Below are positions 58,281-64,000 of a DNA stretch of 64,000 bases, piece after piece. The number at the start of each line of letters is the position of its first letter. The stretch's first letter is position 1. The notes under the pieces are model-generated. The model was not told the DNA's origin and did no database searches. It saw only the letters and a list, made by a program, of their open reading frames with translations. The position numbers were made by a program, and so were the translations under genes. Source of the stretch: Salipiger bermudensis HTCC2601 (GTDB lineage: Bacteria > Pseudomonadota > Alphaproteobacteria > Rhodobacterales > Rhodobacteraceae). Location of the stretch: positions 1,967,495 through 2,031,494 of the forward strand of contig NZ_DS022276.1 in the NCBI RefSeq assembly GCF_000153725.1, written 5' to 3'.

Positions 58281-59671
58281 GCGCGCCGCGCAACATCGCC
58301 GTGATCGACGTGGGCAAGACCAACGTCAAGCTCGCGCTGGTCGATCTCGAACGGCTCGAGGAACTGGCCGTGGTCACCCGTCCCAACGCCGTGCGCCCGG
58401 GCCCGCCCTATCCGCATTTCGACCTCGAGGGCCACTGGTCGTTCTTCCTCGAGCATCTGGCGGCGTTCCACGAAAGCCACGGGATCGACGGCATCTCGGT
58501 CACCACGCACGGGGCTGCGGCGGTGCTGCTCGACGCGGAAGGTGGGCTCGCCGCGCCGATGCTGGACTATGAGCACACCGGCCCTGATGCGACGGCCGAG
58601 GCCTACGACGCGCTGCGCCCGCCCTTTGCCGAGACCGGCAGTCCGCGCCTGCCCATGGGGCTGAACCTGGGCGCGCAGCTGCACTGGCAGCTGGCCTGCG
58701 ACCCGTCCCTGAAAGACCGCATCGCCCACGTCGTGACCTACCCGCAATACTGGGGCTTCCGCCTCAGCGGCGCGCTGGCCACGGACATGTCCTCGCTGGG
58801 CTGCCACACAGATCTCTGGCGCCCCCGCGAGGGCCGGTTTTCCGACTTGCCGGGCCGCCTTGGCCTCGAGGGAAAGATCGCCCCTCCGCGCCGCGCCACC
58901 GAGGTGCTGGGCCCGATCAGCGCCGAGATCGCCGATCGCACCGGCCTGCCCGCCGACACGCAGGTAGTCTGCGGCATCCACGACAGCAACGCCTCGCTGC
59001 TGCCCCACCTGCTGGGCCGCGCCGGGCCGGTTTCGGTGGTCTCCACCGGCACCTGGGTGATCGCCATGTCGGTGGGCGCCACGGCCCCGGCGCTGGACCC
59101 CGCTCGCGACACGCTGATCAATGTCGACGCCTTCGGTCAGCCGGTGCCCTCGGCGCGCTTCATGGGGGGGCGCGAATACCAGTTGATGAGCGAGGGCCTC
59201 ACCGGCGCCCCGACCGGGGCCGAGCGCGAGGCGGTGCTGCGCGACGGCATCATGCTGCTTCCCGCGGTGGTCCCCGAAAGCGGCCCCTTCGCCGGCCGGA
59301 CGCATCGCTGGAGCCGCGAGCCGCGCAGCGACGGAGAGCGCCTCTTCGCGCTGTCACTCTATCTCGGGCTGATGACCGACACCTGTCTCGGGCTCATCGG
59401 CGCCGAAGGGCCCCAGCTCATCGAGGGCCCCTTCGCGCGCAATCGCGACGTGCTCGACATGCTCTCTGCCCTGCGTCCCGGCGGGGTCGAGACCGCCGCC
59501 TCTGCCACCGGCACCTCGATCGGCGCGGCGCTGCTCTTCGCGCCCGGACACAGCAGCGCCACCGCGCGCCACGACGGACCGGCGGACCCGGCGCCCTACC
59601 GCGACTATGCCGCCCGCTGGCGCGCCGCTCTCGGCACCCAAGACCGGGCACGCGCGCATCAGCCGGTCTGA
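58277..59671 (+). CDS. rhaK: Rhamnose/rhamnulose kinase, FGGY family
   Basis: A 464-residue sugar kinase of the FGGY/actin-like fold. The first phosphate loop is [15 protein letters not shown], the catalytic-base region [12 protein letters not shown], and the second phosphate motif [11 protein letters not shown]. In Rhizobium leguminosarum RhaK is needed both for phosphorylation and for transporter activity. It is the last gene of rhaRSTPQUK, overlapping rhaU by 4 bases; a repeat element with hairpins follows the stop. Confidence 0.92.
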   Translation: MSAPRNIAVIDVGKTNVKLALVDLERLEELAVVTRPNAVRPGPPYPHFDLEGHWSFFLEHLAAFHESHGIDGISVTTHGAAAVLLDAEGGLAAPMLDYEHTGPDATAEAYDALRPPFAETGSPRLPMGLNLGAQLHWQLACDPSLKDRIAHVVTYPQYWGFRLSGALATDMSSLGCHTDLWRPREGRFSDLPGRLGLEGKIAPPRRATEVLGPISAEIADRTGLPADTQVVCGIHDSNASLLPHLLGRAGPVSVVSTGTWVIAMSVGATAPALDPARDTLINVDAFGQPVPSARFMGGREYQLMSEGLTGAPTGAEREAVLRDGIMLLPAVVPESGPFAGRTHRWSREPRSDGERLFALSLYLGLMTDTCLGLIGAEGPQLIEGPFARNRDVLDMLSALRPGGVETAASATGTSIGAALLFAPGHSSATARHDGPADPAPYRDYAARWRAALGTQDRARAHQPV

Positions 59672-59681
59672 CCGAGCGACA

Positions 59682-59754
59682 TCCCTGTCTTCTCTGGTTC
59701 GGAAAATACCTCGGGGGTGAATTGGCGCTTGCGCCAAGAGGGGGCAGCGCCCCC
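59682..59754. repeat. Extragenic repeat element, copy 2, with two hairpins after rhaK
   Basis: CCTGTCTTCTCTGGTTCGGA then AAATACCTCGGGGG matches, with small gaps, the element at 32333-32366. It is followed by two perfect hairpins, TTGGCGC-TT-GCGCCAA (59722-59737) and GGGGGC-AGC-GCCCCC (59740-59754). The position suggests it ends the rhamnose transcript. Confidence 0.55.
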
Positions 59755-59832
59755 TGATCCGGTCCCTGAACCTGCCGGATGGGCGCACCGTGGCGCGATC
59801 TTGCCGCGCCACGACAGTGTCGTTGCCAGCCC

Positions 59833-60330
59833 TCAGGCCGCGATGCTGCGGCCGTTCGGGGCTTCCGCTTCCGCATTGCGGGCGGCGGCATAGCTCGCGG
59901 CGCCACGGCTCGGGGTTGCGCCGAGCTCGGGGGCGGATTCGCCGGTTTCGGTGCTCATGCTGGCCACCAGCAGGCTCTTCTTGAAGCTCTCCTGCGTGGC
60001 GATGGCCTCGGCACGGGCCGCCGCAAGGTCATCCTCCGAGGCGGTCTCGGGGGCGGCTGCCGTCCCGGTGGCGCCCGAGGGGGCGTCGGCCCTGGCGCTT
60101 GTGGCGCCAGACCGCTCGGACGGCTTGGCGGCGGTGCTCGCGGTTTCGTCGCTGCCCGAGTTTGCCGCGACCGGCGTCGCGCCAGCGCTGGCTGTCGTCT
60201 CCTCGATGGCGGTTTCGACCGCGGAAACAGTCACGGGGGCGGTGGTTTCGGGCTCTGCAGGCTTGGCCACAGGCTGCGCCGCGGAGGGGGAGAAGAGGCC
60301 CGCTGCGGCGCTCGTTATCATACCTAGCAT
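59833..60330 (-). CDS. Ala/Thr/Ser-rich small protein of unknown function
   Basis: A 165-residue protein that I do not recognise. The first 100 residues are low-complexity, rich in Ala, Thr, Ser, Glu and Pro, and probably disordered. A more ordered stretch follows (DLAAARAEAIATQESFKKSL, then LVASMSTETG), which could be an amphipathic helix. There is no signal peptide or clear membrane segment, though the N-terminus MLGMITSAAAGLFS is mildly hydrophobic. The ATG at 60330 is supported by AGAAAGG 8 bases upstream, and the codon use matches neighbours. It stands alone between the rha and opp operons. Confidence 0.55.
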   Translation of the reverse strand: MLGMITSAAAGLFSPSAAQPVAKPAEPETTAPVTVSAVETAIEETTASAGATPVAANSGSDETASTAAKPSERSGATSARADAPSGATGTAAAPETASEDDLAAARAEAIATQESFKKSLLVASMSTETGESAPELGATPSRGAASYAAARNAEAEAPNGRSIAA

Positions 60331-60821
60331 TCTGTTAACCTTTCTGATCGTAACGGCTTTTGCCTGCGGGCGAAGCGTGGAAAAAGTTGGGCGACAGATA
60401 GACCTTTAAGCGCCGGGATCGTTTCTGTGCCAACAATCTCGCAGCTGCGGCATGATTGTCGGAAAATCCGTCCGCGTTGCGGAATTCGGCGCGGTCGCGG
60501 GCCTTGGAATGCTCACGCAATGCGTGTGCCAGGGGGGCTTCACAGCCGGCGGCTGTCCCGAGAGCCCCGATGGGCGGCGGCAAGGACTCGCCCAATCGTC
60601 GCTGCATTTCGCCCGATGCGCGATTACGTCGCGTTGTGCCCCCTTGTCTGCGGGAGCGGAATCGGATGTTGGTCCGCCCCATGTCCTCGAGACCGCAGGA
60701 TCCGTGGTTCTGCAATGCGCAGCCACACGTTTCACGTGATGATTGCTGTGGCTCGAATTCACTTTACCTTGGCGAGAAGGGGGCGCACCGCTCCCGACCC
60801 CAGAACAGGGAGGCACATGCC
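60331..60821. other. Intergenic region upstream of the opp operon
   Basis: No gene is recognised in these 491 bases; open frames on both strands lack family features. The stretch nearest 60331 is relatively AT-rich and should hold the promoter of the minus-strand small gene. The segment around 60735-60775 is a candidate for the opp promoter, but no convincing -35/-10 pair was found. Confidence 0.5.
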
Positions 60822-62447
60822 ATGACGCGATTGACCCGACTGACCCTGACCACGTTCCTCAGCGCCGGCCTTGCCGCCAGCGCGGTGGCGCAGGAGACCC
60901 ATCCCGAGACCGGCGACACGCTGGCGGCGGATCAGACCTTCACCTACCGAATCCTCGACAACATTTCCTCGATCGACCCGCAGATCGTCGAGGATACCGA
61001 CGGCTCTGACGTGGTGCGCGATCTGTTCGAGGGCCTGTTGAATCAGGATGAGAACGGCGAACTGGTCCCCGGCGTGGCCACCGACTGGGAGGTCTCGGAC
61101 GACAAGATGACCTACACCTTCCACCTGCGCGACGACGCCAAGTGGTCGAACGGCGATCCGGTCACTGCCGGCGATTTCGTCTACGCCTGGCGCCGCGCCG
61201 CCGATCCCGCCACCGCCTCGCCCTACCAGTGGTTCATCTCGCTGATGTCGCTCGAGAACGGCGATGCCGTGGTTGCCGGTGGCATGGCCCCCGAGGAGCT
61301 CGGCGTCGAGGCCATCGACGACACCACGCTCGAGGTGCGCCTGACCTCGCCGCTGCCCTACTTCCCGCAGATGGTGGTGCACTCGACCACCTTCCCGTCG
61401 CCGCAGAGCGTCATCGAAGAGCACGGCTCGGCATGGACCAGCCCCGAGAACTTCGTCGGCAACGGCGCCTATGTGCTGACCGAGATGAACCCCGGCGAAT
61501 CCATCGTGCGCGAGAAGAACGACCAGTACTGGGATGCCGAGAACGTCATCCTCGACAAGTCGGTGGCGCTGATCATCAACGACGAGAACGTGGCGCTGAC
61601 CCGGTACCGCGCCGGTGAGCTCGACATGACCGACATTCCCGCCGGCCAGTTCCCGCGCCTGCGCGACGAGTATGGCGAGGAGGCGCACAGCTTCCCGAAG
61701 CTCTGCAACTACTACTACACCTTCAACCTTTCCGAGAGCGGCCCTGAGGCCTTCAAAGATCCCAACGTCCGCAAGGCGCTGGCGCTGGCGGTGGATCGCG
61801 ACATCATCGTCAACAACGTCATGGCCGGTGGCCAGCCCCCGGCTTACGTCTTCACCCCCGAGGCAACCGCGGGCTTCAACGCGCCCGAGACCGAGATGGC
61901 GGGCATGACCCAGGCCGAGCGTGATGCGAAGGCCAAGGAACTGCTGGCCGAGGCCGGCTTCGGCGAGGACAATCCGCTGAGCTTCGACATGGTCTACAAC
62001 ACCTCCGAGGCACACCAGAAGGTGGCCGTGGTGCTGTCGCAGATGTGGAAGCAGAAACTTGGTGTCGAGGCGCAGCTTTCCAACATGGAGTGGAAGGTGT
62101 TCCTCGAGGAGCGCGGCAACCAGAACTTCGAGCTGGCCCGCGGCGCATGGTGCGGCGACTACAACGAGGCGTCGACCTTCCTCGACCTGCTTCAGTCCGA
62201 CTCGGGCTACAACGACGGCAAGTACTCGAACGCCGAGTACGACCAGCTGCTCGAGGACGCGCTGACCGCCGAGGACACCGCGCCGCTCTACACCCGGGCG
62301 GAAGAAATCCTCGCCGCGGACATGCCGGTGATCCCGCTCTACCACTATGCGGGCGTCTACATGATCGACGATTCGCTGAAGAACTTCCCGGTGAACAACA
62401 TCCAGTTCAACTGGTACTCCAAGGACCTCTACAAGGCCGCCGAGTAA
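60822..62447 (+). CDS. oppA: Oligopeptide ABC transporter substrate-binding protein OppA
   Basis: A 541-residue periplasmic protein of binding-protein family 5. The signal peptide ends at about residue 23 (SAVAQ). The family motif region is RDLFEGLLNQDENGELVPGVA followed by TFHLRDDAKWSNGDPVTAGDFVYAWRRAADP, which is close to enteric OppA/MppA. NNYYYTFNLS-like LCNYYYTFNLSESGP and ADMPVIPLYHYAGVYM follow. The ATG at 60822 has AGGGAGG 7 bases upstream; an upstream in-frame extension lacks a signal. First gene of oppABC. A hairpin follows the stop. Confidence 0.93.
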   Translation: MTRLTRLTLTTFLSAGLAASAVAQETHPETGDTLAADQTFTYRILDNISSIDPQIVEDTDGSDVVRDLFEGLLNQDENGELVPGVATDWEVSDDKMTYTFHLRDDAKWSNGDPVTAGDFVYAWRRAADPATASPYQWFISLMSLENGDAVVAGGMAPEELGVEAIDDTTLEVRLTSPLPYFPQMVVHSTTFPSPQSVIEEHGSAWTSPENFVGNGAYVLTEMNPGESIVREKNDQYWDAENVILDKSVALIINDENVALTRYRAGELDMTDIPAGQFPRLRDEYGEEAHSFPKLCNYYYTFNLSESGPEAFKDPNVRKALALAVDRDIIVNNVMAGGQPPAYVFTPEATAGFNAPETEMAGMTQAERDAKAKELLAEAGFGEDNPLSFDMVYNTSEAHQKVAVVLSQMWKQKLGVEAQLSNMEWKVFLEERGNQNFELARGAWCGDYNEASTFLDLLQSDSGYNDGKYSNAEYDQLLEDALTAEDTAPLYTRAEEILAADMPVIPLYHYAGVYMIDDSLKNFPVNNIQFNWYSKDLYKAAE

Positions 62448-62455
62448 ACCGACCC

Positions 62456-62484
62456 GAGCGCCCCGCCATGCGGCAGGGGCGCTC
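62456..62484 (+). other. GC hairpin between oppA and oppB
   Basis: GAGCGCCCC-N11-GGGGCGCTC, a 9-bp stem 8 bases after the oppA stop and 20 bases before oppB, without a T run. It probably favours accumulation of oppA message. Confidence 0.6.
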
Positions 62485-62504
62485 CCCCACGGGGAACCCC
62501 TGAC

Positions 62505-63428
62505 ATGCTGATCTATATCATCCGGCGGCTTCTGGTCGCCATTCCCACCATTGCGCTTCTGGTCATCGCCGCCTTCTGCATGATGCACCTCGCGCCGGGT
62601 GGCCCGTTCACCTCCGAGCGGCCGCTGCCGCCGGACGTTCTGGCCAATATCGAGGCCCGCTACGGGCTCGACCAGCCGCTGTGGAAGCAGCTCTGGGACT
62701 ATTTCGTCAACATCGTGCTGCATTTCGATTTCGGGCCGTCCTTCGTCTACAAGGACCGCGACGTGAACGACATCATCGCGACCGGCTTCCCGATCTCGCT
62801 GACCTACGGCTCGCTGGCCTTTCTTGCGGCCACGCTGGTGGGTGTCGCGCTCGGCATCGCCGCCGCAATCCGCCACAACACCTGGATCGACTATTTCGCC
62901 GTCAGCCTCGGCATCGCGGCGCAGGCCCTGCCCAACTTCATCATGGGCCCGATCCTGATCCTGACCTTCACGCTCTGGCTCGGCTGGCTGCCCGGCGGCG
63001 GCTGGAACGGTGGCCAGTGGCAGTATCTCATCATGCCGGTGATCGCGCTCTCGACCTCCTACATGGGCTCGATCGCGCGCATCACGCGCTCCTCGATGCT
63101 CGAGGTGATGAACGCCAACTTCATCCGCACCGCGCGGGCCAAGGGCCTGCCGCAGCGCTCGATCATCTGGCGCCACGCCATGAAGCCGACGCTGCTGCCG
63201 GTGGTCTCCTACCTTGGTCCGGTCTTCGTCTACGTGCTGACCGGCTCGGTCTTCGTCGACCTGTATTTCTCCACCGGCGGCCTCGGGCAGGCCTATGTGA
63301 ACTCCGCCCTGACCCGCGATTACGCGGTGCTGCTGGGCGTGACGATCCTCTATGGCGCCCTGACCGTCATCGTGAACCTTCTGACCGACCTCGCCTATGC
63401 GTGGTTCGATCCCAAGATCCGGTACTGA
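62505..63428 (+). CDS. oppB: Oligopeptide ABC transporter permease OppB
   Basis: A 307-residue inner-membrane permease with about six helices. It starts MLIYIIRRLLVAIPTIALLVI, has the large N-terminal periplasmic loop with RYGLDQPLWKQLWDYFVNI, and the EAA coupling loop FIRTARAKGLPQRSIIWRHAMK. The end LLTDLAYAWFDPKIRY is typical of the OppB/DppB family. It is followed after 1 base by oppC. Confidence 0.95.
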   Translation: MLIYIIRRLLVAIPTIALLVIAAFCMMHLAPGGPFTSERPLPPDVLANIEARYGLDQPLWKQLWDYFVNIVLHFDFGPSFVYKDRDVNDIIATGFPISLTYGSLAFLAATLVGVALGIAAAIRHNTWIDYFAVSLGIAAQALPNFIMGPILILTFTLWLGWLPGGGWNGGQWQYLIMPVIALSTSYMGSIARITRSSMLEVMNANFIRTARAKGLPQRSIIWRHAMKPTLLPVVSYLGPVFVYVLTGSVFVDLYFSTGGLGQAYVNSALTRDYAVLLGVTILYGALTVIVNLLTDLAYAWFDPKIRY

Positions 63429-63429
63429 C

Positions 63430-64000
63430 ATGGCATTCTTCGGCACTTCCCCCAAAGCCGCGGAGCTGGCGGACGAGATCACCGATTTCACCGCTGTGCG
63501 GGGCCGGTCGCTGTTTCGCGACGCGCTCAACCGCTTCCTGCGCAACAAGGCCGCGATGGCGAGCCTCTTCATCCTCGTGCTGATCGCGGCCTTCGTGGTC
63601 CTCGGTCCGTTCTTCTCGCAATGGTCGAACGAAGAGATCGACTGGGTCGTGATGGGCGACGTGAAGGGCATGGGCGGCCCGTCGATCGAGACAGGGCACT
63701 ATTTCGGCGTCGACGACCTTGGCCGCGACCTCTTCGCCCGTACCATCCAGGCGACCCAGACCTCGCTGCTGGTGGGCCTGATCGGCGCCGCCATGGCGCT
63801 GCTCGTCGGCACCTTCTGGGGTGTCGTGGCAGGCTATTACGGCGGCAGGCTCGACAGCATCATGATGCGCTTCGTCGACATCCTGCTGGCGATCCCGCTG
63901 ACGCTGGTGCTGATCCTGATCCTCGTGGTGGCAGGGCGCAGCTTCACGGCGCTGTTCCTCGGGCTCGGCGCGGTGTCTTGGCTCACCATGAGCCGCATCG
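63430..64000 (+). CDS. oppC: Oligopeptide ABC transporter permease OppC (3' partial)
   Basis: The first 190 codons are present and the gene runs off the window end. The cytoplasmic N-terminus (MAFFGTSPKAAELADEITDF) leads into NRFLRNKAAMASLFILVLIAAFVVLGPFF, then the conserved HYFGVDDLGRDLFAR and TSLLVGLIGAAMALLVGTFWGVVAGYYGGRLD, which are OppC/DppC signatures. The EAA loop would lie past the end. The ATG at 63430 is 1 base after the oppB stop. Confidence 0.93.
   Translation, partial: MAFFGTSPKAAELADEITDFTAVRGRSLFRDALNRFLRNKAAMASLFILVLIAAFVVLGPFFSQWSNEEIDWVVMGDVKGMGGPSIETGHYFGVDDLGRDLFARTIQATQTSLLVGLIGAAMALLVGTFWGVVAGYYGGRLDSIMMRFVDILLAIPLTLVLILILVVAGRSFTALFLGLGAVSWLTMSRI

Overview
The window looks like the chromosome of a high-GC alphaproteobacterium of the Rhodobacterales, roseobacter group. 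The evidence is the gene families and their order: a red-type (form I) RuBisCO operon with cbbX, TRAP transporters, a TamA/TamB pair, an exosortase E/VPEID-CTERM locus and a rhizobial-style rhaRSTPQUK operon. A Salipiger-like lineage would fit, but that is inference.

Layout. 1-2.6 kb: a 5'-truncated FAD/NAD disulfide-oxidoreductase-like gene with apparent indels, then an orphan sensor kinase. 2.7-6.3 kb: tRNA-Arg(ACG) with a terminator, a decayed carbamate kinase remnant and a calcium-type P-type ATPase. 6.4-13.0 kb: tamB and tamA (minus). 13.3-15.3 kb: a DauA-like D-amino-acid dehydrogenase and an NAD-dependent epimerase. 15.4-17.1 kb: dnaX. 17.5-20.7 kb: a small tyrosine/dual-specificity phosphatase, an exosortase fused to a CPBP protease, its 81-residue VPEIG-CTERM partner, a probable decayed second partner, and the SRP RNA gene ffs. 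20.7-24.4 kb: a periplasmic 2',3'-cyclic phosphodiesterase/nucleotidase, nudC and an SRPBCC protein. 24.4-27.9 kb: a YnjBCD-type ABC importer. 28.1-28.7 kb: a methyltransferase.

28.7-42.7 kb holds a complete Calvin cycle operon on the minus strand, in transcription order fbp, prk, tkt, gap, pgk, cbbA, cbbL, cbbS, cbbX, rpe, a thioredoxin-like gene, cbbZ (phosphoglycolate phosphatase) and cbbY. The LysR regulator cbbR is divergent at its head. The operon encodes carbon fixation, most of the regeneration steps, RuBisCO repair (CbbX) and disposal of RuBisCO side products (CbbZ, CbbY).

42.7-47.9 kb: a TRAP transporter with a DadA-like flavin dehydrogenase, and a divergent fumarylacetoacetase-family gene. 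47.9-59.7 kb: a complete L-rhamnose locus. An isomerase, an E. coli-type rhamnulose-1-phosphate aldolase and a bifunctional aldolase/dehydrogenase lie on the minus strand. The regulator, ABC importer, mutarotase and kinase lie on the plus strand. An operator-rich gap separates the two arms. 59.8-64 kb: an Ala/Thr/Ser-rich small protein of unknown function and the start of an oligopeptide ABC importer operon (oppABC, cut by the window end).

The most unusual part is the exosortase E locus at 18.0-20.5 kb: a sorting enzyme and a membrane protease in one polypeptide, one intact cognate substrate and what looks like the relic of another. Other points of note are two non-homologous-in-architecture rhamnulose-1-phosphate aldolases in one locus, a TamB with near-perfect 171-codon internal repeats, and GC-rich hairpins placed directly after the binding-protein gene in three independent transport operons.
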